This document shows positions 17,019 to 26,955 of a stretch of 64,000 bases of DNA, in pieces. How positions within the stretch are numbered: position 1 is the first letter of the stretch; every line of letters starts with the position of its first letter. Source of the DNA: JBBDIK01 sp964640385 (GTDB taxonomy: Bacteria; Actinomycetota; UBA4738; JBBDHU01); assembly GCA_964640385.1 (NCBI GenBank), contig CAZXFL010000002.1, forward strand, positions 1 through 64,000. The letters run 5' to 3'. The notes under the pieces are model-generated. The model worked only from the letters and a program-made list of their open reading frames with translations, was not told the DNA's origin and did not search any database. The position numbers and the translations under genes were made by a program.

Positions 17019-17849
17019 CTAGCCCGCCGCGCGTTCCCGGCGGAGCGCGGCGAACTCGGCGCCGTACAAGAGCGCCATCGCCGACAGGTTCAGCAGGACC
17101 AGGATCCCGATCAACCCGGCGAAGGTACCGAACACGATCGTCGCGCGCAGCACCACGCGCTGGGTGTACCAGGTGCCGAGCAACGAGAGGGCTCCGAGGC
17201 CGACCGCTGCGATCAGCGCTCCGCCCAGCAGGTCGCGTGAGGTCATGACGTTCTTCGGGGTGAAGATGCGGTACGCGAGGAAGGCGACGCCGAAGTCCAG
17301 CGCGATCACCGCCACGAGTGTCAGAGCTGCGAACGGCATGACCCTGGTCGACGCCGCGATCCCGGTCAGCCCCGTCGCGATGAGGACCGATAGCAGCAGG
17401 ACCGATAGGAACCCCAGCGTCCGGAGCTTCGGTCCCATGAACCCGGCGCCCTCCATGTCGAAGCCGAAGATGCGGCTGAGGGCGTGGCGGAGGGCGCTCC
17501 CGGCGCCCGCCGCGCCCCAGATGATGCCGATGACGGCGACGATTCCGGCCGGGCCACGGAGGGCGGTGAAGGCGTCGAGGTTCTGCCGCACGATCGGGCC
17601 GAGAGCCGGGATGTTCGTTGCGACGCGCTCGATCAGCTCAGCCTGCTTCTCGGCGCCGAGCTTCTCAAGGGCGAACCCCGTGACGGACACCGCCAAGAGG
17701 GCGAGTGGCAACGCTGCCACGAACAAGTAGAAGGTTATGGAGGCCGCCAGGTAGCTGCCACCGTCGCGCCCGAAGCGCTCGATCACCAGGACCACGACCC
17801 CGACGACCGGGGCTCGGCGGAGCCGGTCGAGGAGGCGCTCCAGATTCAC
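17019..17849 (-). CDS. YihY/BrkB-family membrane protein
   Basis: A 276-residue membrane protein of the YihY/virulence factor BrkB family, with six hydrophobic segments and the family blocks GGSYLAASITFYLFVAALP at residues 30-48 and a C-terminal LLNLSAMALLYGAEFAA. The biochemical role is unknown; family members were once misnamed RNase BN. The GTG start overlaps the TGA stop of the upstream DedA gene (GTGA), so both are coupled. Its end lies 4 bp from the end of the convergent KimA-like gene. Confidence 0.82.
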   Translation of the reverse strand: MNLERLLDRLRRAPVVGVVVLVIERFGRDGGSYLAASITFYLFVAALPLALLAVSVTGFALEKLGAEKQAELIERVATNIPALGPIVRQNLDAFTALRGPAGIVAVIGIIWGAAGAGSALRHALSRIFGFDMEGAGFMGPKLRTLGFLSVLLLSVLIATGLTGIAASTRVMPFAALTLVAVIALDFGVAFLAYRIFTPKNVMTSRDLLGGALIAAVGLGALSLLGTWYTQRVVLRATIVFGTFAGLIGILVLLNLSAMALLYGAEFAALRRERAAG

Positions 17850-18535
17850 GGGGCGTCGGTGTCCACGGGTTCGTCTGCGCCTTCCGGTGACGTTTCCTCG
17901 CGCGTCCGATCCTCAGCGCGTCGGGTCCTCAGGCGCCTGAGGACCCACCAGGCCGCACCTGCCACGCACAGCACCGCGACCGTCCACGAGATCGGCTGGA
18001 AGTACCGGTCCACCAGGTGCCAGTTCTCCCCGAGGTAGTACCCCAGGATGGTGAACAGGGCGGTCCAGGGCAAGCACCCGAGGAACGTGTAGAGCGTGAA
18101 CCGGCCGAAGGGCATCCGGGCGACGCCCGCCGGGAGGCTGATGAAGGTCCTCACGACCGGAACGAACCGGGAGAAGAACACGGTCGCCTCGCCGTGCTTC
18201 TCGAACCAATCGTGCGCGCGGTCGATCTCGTGCGGTCGGAGCAACAGGTACTTCCCGAACCGATCGATCAGCGGCCGGCCACCGACGTAGCCCACCCAGT
18301 ACGCGAGCCACGACCCGACGACGTTCCCCAACGTCCCGGCGGCGATCACGAGGCCGAGGTCGAGCTGCTGTCCGGGAGCGAGGAACGGCACCGACACGAG
18401 CGCGCCTCCGAAGAGCATGGTCACTTCGCTGGGAACGGGGACGCACGCCGACTCCAGCAGCATCAGGATGAAGATCGCGAGGTACCCATGGTCGGCGATG
18501 ACCTCGGTGATGAACTGTTCGATCGCTTCGAGCAA
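17846..18535 (-). CDS. DedA/SNARE-associated family membrane protein
   Basis: A 229-residue DedA protein, a family tied to lipid-carrier (undecaprenyl phosphate or phospholipid) flipping. Recognisable are the N-terminal re-entrant region ESACVPVPSE, GSWLAYWVGYVGGR, and the conserved FSRFVPVVRTFISLPAGVARM block followed by GCLPWTALFTILGYYLGENW. The TTG start is preceded by GAGGAAGG. The last 40 residues are polar and acidic. It is co-translated with the YihY gene. Confidence 0.87.
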   Translation of the reverse strand: MLEAIEQFITEVIADHGYLAIFILMLLESACVPVPSEVTMLFGGALVSVPFLAPGQQLDLGLVIAAGTLGNVVGSWLAYWVGYVGGRPLIDRFGKYLLLRPHEIDRAHDWFEKHGEATVFFSRFVPVVRTFISLPAGVARMPFGRFTLYTFLGCLPWTALFTILGYYLGENWHLVDRYFQPISWTVAVLCVAGAAWWVLRRLRTRRAEDRTREETSPEGADEPVDTDAP

Positions 18536-18688
18536 CGGGTGCCTTCCTCGGATGTCGCGGCGAGGGTATCACCGGTCCGCACGACACCATGGATACGCAC
18601 GGTTCAGGCACGCCGGAATATCCACAGCCCTCGAGGCGGTTCTTGGCATCCGGATGTTCGCTGGTACCGTGAAGAACCGGAGCCAGTC

Positions 18689-18718
18689 TTGACGCGGTTC
18701 CGGTTTCCCATGTAGAGA
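18689..18718 (+). promoter_or_regulatory. topA promoter (TTGACG, 18-bp spacer, TAGAGA)
   Basis: A -35 box TTGACG at 18689-18694 and a -10 box TAGAGA at 18713-18718 with an 18-bp spacer. Transcription should begin 5-6 nt before the ATG at 18730. Housekeeping sigma-70 type. Confidence 0.5.
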
Positions 18719-18729
18719 GTGACCTTCGT

Positions 18730-21252
18730 ATGGCCAAAACACTGGTGGTCGTTGAATCCCCGACCAAGGCGAAGACCCTCGAGAAGTACCTGGGCGGGGA
18801 GTACACGGTGCGTGCGTCGTACGGGCACATCCGCGACTTGCCTAAGAGCAAGCTTGGTGTCGACCCGGACGACGACTTCGCGCCGGAGTACGTGATCCCC
18901 GAATCGTCGGAGAAGGCGGTCCGGGAACTCCGTGCTGCACAGAAGAAGGTGGACGATGTCGTGCTCGCCACCGACTACGACCGTGAAGGGGAAGCGATCG
19001 CCTACCACGTCGCCGAGATCCTCAAGCTCGATCCCGCGCAGGCCAAGCGCGTGACCTTCACCGAGATCACGAAAGACGCGATCCTCGAAGCCTTCGAGCA
19101 TCCGCGCGGCATCGACCTGCGATTGGTGGATGCGCAGCAGGCGCGCCGTGTGTTGGACCGGCTGGTCGGCTACCGCCTGTCGCCGGTGCTGTGGAAGAAG
19201 GTGCGTCCGGGGTTGTCCGCGGGCCGGGTGCAGTCGGTCGCCGTTCGCATCATCGTCGAACGCGAGCGAGAGATCGAGGCGTTCAACCCGGTCGAGTACT
19301 GGAGCGTCGACGTTCGCCTGACGCCGGAGGACCCTGAGCAACCGTTCACCGCCCGTCTGACCACGATCCCCGAGGGGAAGCTGGCAGCCTCTCCCGACAA
19401 GAAGGGCATCGTCCTCGGGAACGAGGCCGGGTCGGCCACGCACGTGGAGCGCCTGAGGCAGGCGACCTACCGCGTGTCCGGCGTCACCCAGAAGGAGGTC
19501 AAGCGCAACCCGGCGGCCCCCTTCACGACATCGACCCTGCAGCAGGAGGCCGCGCGCAAGCTGGGCTTCTCGGCCCGCAAGACGATGACGCTTGCGCAGA
19601 AGCTCTACGAGGGCATCACGCTTCCCGGCGAGGGCGCGGTCGGTCTGATCACCTACATGAGGACCGACTCGGTGAACATCGCCGAGACCGCCTTGGCCGA
19701 GATCGCGAGTGTCATCCGCGAGCAGTACGGCGATGCTTACGCGCTGGCGGAACCCCGGCGCTACAAGAAGAAGCAGCGGGGCGCGCAGGAGGCGCACGAG
19801 GCGATCCGTCCGACCTCGGCAGCGCGGTTGCCCGACGCGCTCCGCAGCTCGCTCGACGACGGCCAGTACAAGTTGTATCGCTTGATCTGGCAGCGAACGG
19901 TTGCCTCGCAGATGGCCGAAGCCCGCCTGAACCAGGTCGGTGTAGATATCGTGGCGGTCGCGGAGGACGCTGCCTACGGGCTGCGCGCGACCGGGCAGAC
20001 CGTCATCTTCGACGGGTTCCGCCGCGTGTACTTCGAGGGACGCGACGACGCGCCCGACGAAGACGCCGAGAAGATGTTGCCGGAGCTGACGGCCGAGCAG
20101 GCGCTGCGGATGCTCGAGGTGCTCCCCGAGCAGCACTTCACCCAGCCCCCTCCGCGCTTCTCTGAGGCGAGCTTGGTCAAAGCGCTGGAGGAACTCGGCA
20201 TCGGGCGACCGTCGACCTACGCGTCGATCATCTCGACGATCCAGGATCGCGGGTACGTGCGGCTGGAGGATCGCCGCTTCTTCCCCGAGGACGTCGCCCG
20301 TGTCGTTACGGACAAGCTCGTCGACCACTTCCCGGACGTCGTCGACGTCGGGTTCACGGCTCGCATGGAAGACGAACTCGACGATATCGCGGAGGGCAAG
20401 ATGCCCTGGACCCAGGTGCTGCACGAGTTCAACGAGCCGTTCTCGCGCGCCCTCGAGAAGGCCGAATACGAGTTCGAACGGTACGAGGAGGACCTGGACG
20501 AGAAGTGCCCGAAGTGCCCGGAAGAGGGCCGCGAGCCGGGGAACCTGACGGTCAAGCTCGGCCGGTTCGGCAAGTTCATCGGGTGCGACAACTACCCGGA
20601 CTGCAACTACATCCGCAACATGGACGGGAGCGTGCGCCCGGAACCGGAGCTCTTGGACGAGACGTGCCCGGAGTGTGGCAAGCAGCTCATGCAGAAGACC
20701 GGTCGGTTCGGGCCGTTCGTCGGTTGCTCCGGCTACCCGGACTGCAAGTACATCCGCAAGGATCCCGCGAAGTCGACCGGCGTCACCTGCCCGCAGTGCA
20801 ACCAGGGCGAGATCGTGGAGAAGCGCAGTCGGTTCGGCAATACCTTCTATGGGTGTGAGCGCTACCCCGATTGCGAGCTGACCGTCAGCGCGCTGCCGAT
20901 GAAGGACAAGCCGTGCCCGGAATGCGGTTCGATGGTGGTTCTGCGGCCGACGAAGGGGCCCCGGTGCTGGAACTGCGGCGCCGAGATGGATGACGCCTTC
21001 AACATCGTGAAGTCCGGCGATCCGGAGGCCGAAGCGGCCGTGCGCGCGGCGAAGTCGGAGGCACGGACAGCCCGAGCCGCTGCGAAGAAAGCCAAGGCCA
21101 AGCCGAAGAAGAAACCAGCGGCCAAGAAGAAGAAGGCCGCAGCGAAGAAACGGGCGGCCAAGAAGAAGACGTCGGCGAAGTCGGAGCCGGCGTCCGAGCC
21201 GCTGCCGGTAGCGGTGCAGCCCGCTGCCGCGGAGCCTGCCGCGGAGGCATAG
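18730..21252 (+). CDS. topA: DNA topoisomerase I
   Basis: An 840-residue type IA topoisomerase that relaxes negative supercoils. The Toprim domain at the N-terminus has VVESPTKAKTLEKYL and DYDREGEAIA; the catalytic Tyr309 lies in LITYMRTDS. After the toroid domain come four zinc-ribbon units, three with clear C-x2-C...C-x4-C (about 590, 640 and 680) and a fourth shorter one ending CWNC. The tail (about 775-815) is a run of Lys/Ala repeats, the strand-passage tail typical of actinobacterial TopA. The stop codon shares one base with the GTG of the next gene, so topA, the MFS-tmk fusion and holB form one operon. Confidence 0.96.
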   Translation: MAKTLVVVESPTKAKTLEKYLGGEYTVRASYGHIRDLPKSKLGVDPDDDFAPEYVIPESSEKAVRELRAAQKKVDDVVLATDYDREGEAIAYHVAEILKLDPAQAKRVTFTEITKDAILEAFEHPRGIDLRLVDAQQARRVLDRLVGYRLSPVLWKKVRPGLSAGRVQSVAVRIIVEREREIEAFNPVEYWSVDVRLTPEDPEQPFTARLTTIPEGKLAASPDKKGIVLGNEAGSATHVERLRQATYRVSGVTQKEVKRNPAAPFTTSTLQQEAARKLGFSARKTMTLAQKLYEGITLPGEGAVGLITYMRTDSVNIAETALAEIASVIREQYGDAYALAEPRRYKKKQRGAQEAHEAIRPTSAARLPDALRSSLDDGQYKLYRLIWQRTVASQMAEARLNQVGVDIVAVAEDAAYGLRATGQTVIFDGFRRVYFEGRDDAPDEDAEKMLPELTAEQALRMLEVLPEQHFTQPPPRFSEASLVKALEELGIGRPSTYASIISTIQDRGYVRLEDRRFFPEDVARVVTDKLVDHFPDVVDVGFTARMEDELDDIAEGKMPWTQVLHEFNEPFSRALEKAEYEFERYEEDLDEKCPKCPEEGREPGNLTVKLGRFGKFIGCDNYPDCNYIRNMDGSVRPEPELLDETCPECGKQLMQKTGRFGPFVGCSGYPDCKYIRKDPAKSTGVTCPQCNQGEIVEKRSRFGNTFYGCERYPDCELTVSALPMKDKPCPECGSMVVLRPTKGPRCWNCGAEMDDAFNIVKSGDPEAEAAVRAAKSEARTARAAAKKAKAKPKKKPAAKKKKAAAKKRAAKKKTSAKSEPASEPLPVAVQPAAAEPAAEA

Positions 21253-23282
21253 TGGCGTCCATCTCGGACGAGGTCGCGGCCCTCCGCGGAACCCGCCCGG
21301 CCACCTTCAAAGATCTCCTCACGAACAAGCCGTTCACGCGCCTGGCCGCGGCGATGACGGTGTCCTCGTTCGGCGACTGGATCGGATTCGTCGCGGTGAG
21401 CGCGATGGTCGCCGATATCGTCGGCCGGAGCGGGAGCGCCGCCGGCTCAGCGTTCGCCGTCGCCGGCGTGATGATCGCCCGGATGCTCCCGTCGCTGCTC
21501 ATCGGACCGTTCATCGGCGTGATCATCGACCGGTTCGACCGGCGCAAGGTGATGATGGCGGCCGACATCGGGCGTGCCGTGCTCTACGCGACGATGCCGC
21601 TGCTCGGGAGCCTCGGCAGCCTCGCGGCCATCTACGTCCTGTCCTTCGTCATCGAGAGTCTGTCGCTCCTCTGGTCGCCGGCTCGCGATGCGAGCATCCC
21701 GAGGCTCGTCCCACGGCGCCAGCTCGCGAACGCCAACTCGGTCTCGATCGTCAGTACGTACGGCACCCTGCCGCTGTCGGGAGGGGTCTACGCTATCCTC
21801 GCGGCGCTTTCGGTAGCGCTCGGCAGCGGCAACATCCCGACCGGAATCGAGTTTCCCTACCTGGGGACCAACCCGTGGGCGCTGGCGCTCTGGCTGGACG
21901 CGGGCACGTTCATCTTCTCGGCGATCATGCTGACGCGTGTTCCGATCTCGATCCCGAAGGCGCAGCTGCACCACGGCGGCAAGCTCGACTTCGGCAAGCT
22001 CGGCCGCGACATCATGGACGGGGTCCGGTTCATCCGCGAGCATCCGCTCGCCGGGTCGATGACCATCGGCATCGTGATCGCGTTCTGCGGGGTCGGTGCC
22101 GTCATCTCGCTGAGTCCTCTCTACGCGAACTCGCTGCGCGCCGGCGCAGCCGGATACGGACTGCTCGTCGCGGCGTTCGGAACAGGGATGGCGCTCGGGA
22201 TGGTGCTGGTGAACCAGATCTACAAGGCACTCGACAAGGAGCACGTCTTCTACCTCGCGATGATCACCGCCGGAGGGTTGCTGGTCGCGATGGCCGCGGT
22301 GCCGGGTCTCGCGGGCGCGGTGCTGTTCGCGGTCGCGCTGGGCTTGTTCGTAGGGGCGACGTGGGTCACCGGCTACACACTGCTGCAGGAGACGGTGGCC
22401 GATGAGTTCCGCGGGCGCACGTTCTCTGCGCTCAACATCCTGTCGAAGCTCGGATTGCTGGCGACCCTGGCCTTCTTCCCGATCCTCTCGGGGATCCTGG
22501 GCCGTCACGAGGTGCTTGGGATGACCTTTTCCGGTGTGCGCGCCTCGCTTGCCGTCGCCGGCGGGATGGTCGTCTTCGGGGGTCTGTACACGCGGGTAGG
22601 CTTGCACCGGTACCGGATGCAGAAGCCCAGACCGCTCGGATTGATCCCGAAGCTCCGGAAGGCCCCGCCGGAGGGTGTGTTCGTTGTGTTCGAAGGGGTC
22701 GAGGGCGCCGGCAAGGGCACCCAGATCGAGTTGGCCGAGCACGCCCTCACCGAGGACGGCCGGAACGTGCTCGTCACGCGTGAGCCTGGCGGGACCGACC
22801 TCGGCGAACGCCTCCGCCAGATGCTGCTGGCCCACGAGACCGGGCACCTCGAGCCGCGCACCGAAGCGTTGTTGTTCGGCGCCGCGCGTTCGCAGGTCGT
22901 GGCGACCGTGATCCGGCCTGCGCTCGAGGCAGGCAAGGTGGTGCTGTGCGACCGCTACATCGACTCCTCGCTTGCCTACCAGGGGGTCGCACGCGGGGTC
23001 GGCGAGCAGGATGTCCTGACCTTGAATGTGTGGGCGACGCAGGGGTTGTTCCCGGACTTGGTCGTGCTGCTGCACCTTGAGCCCGAGATCGGGCTTGAAC
23101 GCGCCGGGGACCCCGACCGGTTCGAAGCCGAAGGCGTGAACTTCCACGCGAAGGTTGCCGACGCGTACCTGCACATCGCCGAGGAGCACCCCGAGCGGAT
23201 CGTGGTGGTGGACGCTTCGAGGCCGCCGGCGGAGGTGCACGACCGGGTGATGGAAGCGATCCGGCGGGTCGTGCCGTCCTGA
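21252..23282 (+). CDS. tmk: MFS transporter fused to thymidylate kinase
   Basis: A 676-residue fusion. Residues 20-455 are a 12-helix major facilitator (MFS_3 type, with RFDRRKVMM in the 2-3 loop). Residues 473-676 form a complete dTMP kinase: P-loop EGVEGAGKGTQ with Lys488, REPGGTDLGE, and the DRY motif LCDRYIDSSLAYQG. The kinase phosphorylates dTMP to dTDP for DNA synthesis. The same fusion next to topA is known from Streptomyces (annotated as an integral membrane protein with kinase activity), so it is conserved in actinobacteria; the transporter's substrate is unknown. The GTG start overlaps the topA stop by one base and the stop overlaps the holB ATG. Confidence 0.93.
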   Translation: MASISDEVAALRGTRPATFKDLLTNKPFTRLAAAMTVSSFGDWIGFVAVSAMVADIVGRSGSAAGSAFAVAGVMIARMLPSLLIGPFIGVIIDRFDRRKVMMAADIGRAVLYATMPLLGSLGSLAAIYVLSFVIESLSLLWSPARDASIPRLVPRRQLANANSVSIVSTYGTLPLSGGVYAILAALSVALGSGNIPTGIEFPYLGTNPWALALWLDAGTFIFSAIMLTRVPISIPKAQLHHGGKLDFGKLGRDIMDGVRFIREHPLAGSMTIGIVIAFCGVGAVISLSPLYANSLRAGAAGYGLLVAAFGTGMALGMVLVNQIYKALDKEHVFYLAMITAGGLLVAMAAVPGLAGAVLFAVALGLFVGATWVTGYTLLQETVADEFRGRTFSALNILSKLGLLATLAFFPILSGILGRHEVLGMTFSGVRASLAVAGGMVVFGGLYTRVGLHRYRMQKPRPLGLIPKLRKAPPEGVFVVFEGVEGAGKGTQIELAEHALTEDGRNVLVTREPGGTDLGERLRQMLLAHETGHLEPRTEALLFGAARSQVVATVIRPALEAGKVVLCDRYIDSSLAYQGVARGVGEQDVLTLNVWATQGLFPDLVVLLHLEPEIGLERAGDPDRFEAEGVNFHAKVADAYLHIAEEHPERIVVVDASRPPAEVHDRVMEAIRRVVPS

Positions 23283-24397
23283 TGAGCGCGGTCCTCGACG
23301 GGATCCCGGGCCAGGACCCGGCGATCTCGTTCCTGAAGCAGGCGGTCGCCCGTCCCCATCATGCGTACGTGATGGCCGGACCCGAGGGCGGCGGGAAGCG
23401 GCTGGCGATGGGGGCGTTCGCGGCGGCGTTGTTGTGTACCGACGGCGGATGCGGCGAGTGCCGGGCCTGCACGTTGGCCCTTGAGGAGAAGCACCCCAAC
23501 GTGTTCATCGTGGAACCGGAAGGTCGGGACATCCACGTCGAGACGATCCGCCAGGAGGTCTGGCATCCCGTCTACCGCACCTCGCCGGAACCGGGACGGA
23601 AGATCTTCTTGATCCGCGAAGCCGACCGGCTGTCGCCGTCGGCGGCCGACGCGCTGCTCAAGGTGTTGGAGGAGCCGCCGCCGGACTCGGTGCTGCTGCT
23701 CTCGTCCGCACGTCCAGACGAGTTGCCGGCGACGGTCGTGTCGCGGTGCCACACCGTGACCTTCCTGCCGCTGGCCGAGGGCTTCGTGGTCCAAGCGCTG
23801 GTCGAGGGCGGTGCCGGCGAGGAGCGGGCGTTGCTGGCCGCGCGACTGACCGGCGGGAACCTCGGACGGGCGAGGCGGCTGGTCCGCGATGAGGAGGGGC
23901 TCGCGTTCCGGGACACCGCGCGCGAGGCGCTGGCGCTCGCGACGTCCGGTGCGAAGGGCGCGATCGAAGCAGCAGCAGCGGTGGTCGAGGCGGCGGCGGC
24001 CTACAAGAAAGGACTCGCGGGTGATCTGACGCGGGACCTTGAACCGTTCCTCGGTCCCGACGGCAAGCCGGACGACGCGTTCCGTGGGATCGCGAAACGC
24101 ATCGAGGAGCGGCACCACCGACGCGTGCGGCGCGCGGAACGGGACTTCATGGACTGGGTGCTGCTGTCGGTGTCGTCCCTGCTGCGCGACCGGGTGTTGG
24201 TGGGTGTCGGGGCTGATCCGGCGTGGCGTTTGAACTTGGACATGGGTCCACACCCGTCGATGCCGCTGGAGTCCGCGGCTCGGGACATGGGCGCGATCGA
24301 GGAGGCCCGCGCGGCGCTCGCCGACGAGACCAACCTCAACGCGAAGCTCGTGCTCGAGCGGGCGTTCCTGCGGGTCGCGGCCGAGCACGGCGCCTGA
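23282..24397 (+). CDS. holB: DNA polymerase III subunit delta'
   Basis: A 371-residue clamp-loader subunit. Visible are a Walker-A-like loop GPEGGGKR, where the usual Ser/Thr after Lys is Arg (consistent with the non-hydrolysing delta' role), the zinc module with four cysteines in CTDGGCGECRAC, the sensor region LLKVLEEPPPDSVLLL, and the SRC arginine-finger motif that acts on the neighbouring ATPase. Residues after about 215 form the collar. It starts inside the stop of the MFS-tmk gene (TGATG), giving the conserved actinobacterial order topA-tmk-holB. Confidence 0.92.
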   Translation: MSAVLDGIPGQDPAISFLKQAVARPHHAYVMAGPEGGGKRLAMGAFAAALLCTDGGCGECRACTLALEEKHPNVFIVEPEGRDIHVETIRQEVWHPVYRTSPEPGRKIFLIREADRLSPSAADALLKVLEEPPPDSVLLLSSARPDELPATVVSRCHTVTFLPLAEGFVVQALVEGGAGEERALLAARLTGGNLGRARRLVRDEEGLAFRDTAREALALATSGAKGAIEAAAAVVEAAAAYKKGLAGDLTRDLEPFLGPDGKPDDAFRGIAKRIEERHHRRVRRAERDFMDWVLLSVSSLLRDRVLVGVGADPAWRLNLDMGPHPSMPLESAARDMGAIEEARAALADETNLNAKLVLERAFLRVAAEHGA

Positions 24398-24505
24398 GCA
24401 CAGCGCCTGAGACGCGTCCGGGGGGTTTCCTTCCCCGCAGTGTCGTGCCTGCACCCTTGGATGACGTGCCTGTGGCGTGGGAATCTGTACCTGGAGGAGC
24501 GGCAG

Positions 24506-24874
24506 ATGAGCGTGAAGGTGTTGATCGTGGACGATCAGGAACCCTTCCGGATGGCGGCCAGGATGGTCGTGGACATCACGGACGGGTTCGAGGTCGTCGG
24601 AGAATCGGAGACGGGGGAGGACTCCGTCGTCGATGCTCGCTCGCTCAAACCCGACCTCGTACTCATGGACGTTAACCTGCCGGGGATCAATGGGCTCGAG
24701 GCGACCCGGCAGATCCTTGCCGAGCCCGACCCGCCGGTCGTGGTCGTGCTCTCGACGTACGAGCCCGAGGAATACGCGCCGCAAGCGGCGGAGGCCGGCG
24801 CCGCCGCCTATATCCCGAAGGCCGTCTTCGACCCGGACGCGCTCTCCAGCGCGTGGGAGGCCGCGAACAGCTAG
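24506..24874 (+). CDS. Stand-alone receiver-domain response regulator
   Basis: A 122-residue protein that is only a receiver: acidic pocket DDQ at 9-11, phospho-acceptor Asp55 in LMDVNLPG, the signalling Ser/Thr in VVLSTYE and Lys in YIPKAVF. There is no output domain, so it would act as a phosphorelay intermediate or by protein contact, like Spo0F or CheY. The ATG has GGAGG 8 nt upstream. Its TAG shares a CTAG with the stop of the convergent histidine kinase at 24871, placing it tail-to-tail with the kinase array and making these kinases its likely phosphate source (inference). Confidence 0.85.
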   Translation: MSVKVLIVDDQEPFRMAARMVVDITDGFEVVGESETGEDSVVDARSLKPDLVLMDVNLPGINGLEATRQILAEPDPPVVVVLSTYEPEEYAPQAAEAGAAAYIPKAVFDPDALSSAWEAANS

Positions 24875-26955
24875 GGCACTTCTGCCCTGGCAGGGATCTG
24901 GCCGGTGAGCGTCGTTCCCTCGCCGGATGCCGATCGGATGTCGAGCGCGCCGCCGATCGCGTCGAGACGGTCGGCCATCCCTTGCAGACCGGTCCCGTGG
25001 CTCGCCGCATCGATATCGAAACCGGCTCCGTCGTCTTGTACCGAGAACGTCAGGACCCCGTCGGATGCAGAGAGCCGCAGGCGTACCTGGGAGGCGTCCG
25101 CGTACTTGGCCACGTTCTGGAGGGCCTCGAGGGTGCAGAAGTAGACGGCCGCCTCGGTTTCCTGTGGGTAACGGGCGATGTTCGTGGCTTCCAGCTCGAC
25201 GGGAACGGCAACTTTTCGGGCCTGGGCGTCGAGCGCGGCCACCAACCCCTGGTCGGCCAGCAGCGGCGGGTAGATGCCGCGCGCGAGATCACGCAGGGTT
25301 TCGACCGCGTCCTGGAGCTCGGTCTTGATCGCCGCGAGCATCTCCCCTGTCTTGGCGGGATCGCTTGCAAGAAGACGTTCGGCGAGGTTGGCCTTGATCC
25401 CGAGCGCGATCAATTGCTGCTGTGCTCCGTCGTGCAGGTTCCGCTCGATCTTGCGCCGTTCCTCGTCCTGAGCGGCGACGAGTCGCTGCCGGGAACGCCG
25501 GAGATCCTCGATGAGCCGCACGTTCCGCAGGACGAGGCCCGCTTGCCCTGCCAGATCGGCAACCAGTTTCGCCTTCTCGGCGTCCATCGGGTCGTTCGCC
25601 GGTAGCCGTACCGAGAGTGCTCCGAGCGTTTCGCCCCGGTGGGTCACCGTGGCGGCGTCATCCGGCAGCCTCGGTGGGTGCTGGGCGTCCGCTGGCCACG
25701 AGGCCTCTGGGCGCATCGCGTTGCCGATCTTGAGCCATACGACTGCGGAGTCAGCCCCCGTGCCCTCGGCGAGGATCTGGGCCATCTTCGGCAGGACGTC
25801 GTCGTCGGCGTATGCCTCGCCGACGTGGCCGGAGAACTCGGCCAGCACCTCGTAGGGAGTTGCGCGGTTCCCGTACACGAGGCGGTTGGCCAGCTTACGA
25901 GCCCCCCGCCGGACCGGGTTGAAGGCGAGGGCCGCGATGAGCGCTGCGGCGAACGAGAAGACGTCGAACGTGCCGCTCCCGCCGGTCCCGACGATCAACG
26001 TCGGGAGCGCGACGACGACCACGACGTACACGAGCGTGATCGTCGCCGCTAGGATCGCGAACACGACGGCCTTCTTCAGGACCAGGTCGAAGTCGTACAG
26101 GCGGTACTTCATGATCGCGATCCCGCACGCTGCGGGGACTCCGAACCCCATCGCCACCAGGAAGGTTAGGAGCAGGATGTTTCCCCATCGCTCGCCCCCG
26201 CCGATGAATGAGGCGATCACAAGGAGCACCAGCAGGAGCCCCAAGAATCCGCCGACGAAGGCCAGCCATCGGAGTTGTTGGCGCACCTCCCCCCGCGAGC
26301 GTCGGAAGCGAAGGACGAGCGCGACCGTCGAGGCAACGGAGCTTGCGGCCAGGACGAGGAAGACGCCGAGGAAAGCGAAGAAGACACCGTCCCCTGTTGC
26401 CTCCGAGCCGATCGTGATCGCCGTCGGGTTCGGGATCTGTTCCACCCGGAGCAGGGTCGACCCGAGGGGTCCGGGGGAGATGACGAAGAAGACCCACATG
26501 AGTGTCCCTGCCGCGAGGGTCGTCCACAGGACCGGCCTCCACCGACGCGTCGGCAGGTGTCCATCGGGGAAAAGGAGGAACACCAGGGGAAGGGTCATGA
26601 GGGCGAGCAGGGGAAGCACGTTGCCGAGCCAAGCGACGGCTACCGTGGCAGGAAGGTTCCGGGGACCCATGACGCTCAGGAAGACGTAGTGCTCCTTGAA
26701 TCCCGTCACCGCGACGGACAAGCCCACGAAGCAGAGGATCCAGCCGATGGCGTTCCCCGGGTGTCGAGCGACGATCATGCTGCCGACCAGCGCATAAGCG
26801 AGGCTCATCGGCACGACGAACAGAACCAGGAGCGTTCCGGGCAAGCCAGCGTTGTCGATGGCAGCGAGCACGACCGTGCCGAGGGTCAGAGCCACGACGG
26901 CGATGCGTACCGCGAGCGACGTAACGGGGGCGGGGCCCCGCTTCGGGCGGGTCAT
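24871..26955 (-). CDS. HisKA_3 sensor histidine kinase, array copy 1
   Basis: A 694-residue kinase: N-terminal membrane sensor of about eight helices with the signature LLFPDGHLPTRRWRP and KYRLYDFDLVLKK, two more helices, a GAF domain (about 380-485), then HisKA_3 with His508 in ERNLHDGAQQQ and HATPase_c with N box (EALQNVAKYA), DDGAGFD and GEGTTLTG. The type normally pairs with NarL-family regulators. The ATG overlaps the stop of copy 2 by four bases (ATGA). It is the last gene of a five-member coupled array and the closest to the stand-alone receiver. Confidence 0.9.
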   Translation of the reverse strand: MTRPKRGPAPVTSLAVRIAVVALTLGTVVLAAIDNAGLPGTLLVLFVVPMSLAYALVGSMIVARHPGNAIGWILCFVGLSVAVTGFKEHYVFLSVMGPRNLPATVAVAWLGNVLPLLALMTLPLVFLLFPDGHLPTRRWRPVLWTTLAAGTLMWVFFVISPGPLGSTLLRVEQIPNPTAITIGSEATGDGVFFAFLGVFLVLAASSVASTVALVLRFRRSRGEVRQQLRWLAFVGGFLGLLLVLLVIASFIGGGERWGNILLLTFLVAMGFGVPAACGIAIMKYRLYDFDLVLKKAVVFAILAATITLVYVVVVVALPTLIVGTGGSGTFDVFSFAAALIAALAFNPVRRGARKLANRLVYGNRATPYEVLAEFSGHVGEAYADDDVLPKMAQILAEGTGADSAVVWLKIGNAMRPEASWPADAQHPPRLPDDAATVTHRGETLGALSVRLPANDPMDAEKAKLVADLAGQAGLVLRNVRLIEDLRRSRQRLVAAQDEERRKIERNLHDGAQQQLIALGIKANLAERLLASDPAKTGEMLAAIKTELQDAVETLRDLARGIYPPLLADQGLVAALDAQARKVAVPVELEATNIARYPQETEAAVYFCTLEALQNVAKYADASQVRLRLSASDGVLTFSVQDDGAGFDIDAASHGTGLQGMADRLDAIGGALDIRSASGEGTTLTGQIPARAEVP

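Noticed and set aside
18604..20424. A 606-codon minus-strand frame opposite topA
   Set aside because: Composition is Arg/Leu/Val/Asp-biased with no motif; topA on the other strand is certain.
24398..24505. A possible terminator between holB and the receiver gene (G-run followed by T and C runs)
   Set aside because: The stem is only four to five pairs with no T-run; too weak to annotate.
21447..24784. Long minus-strand frames (597 and 602 codons) opposite the MFS-tmk and holB genes
   Set aside because: Mirror frames of certain genes; no start signals and no recognisable protein.
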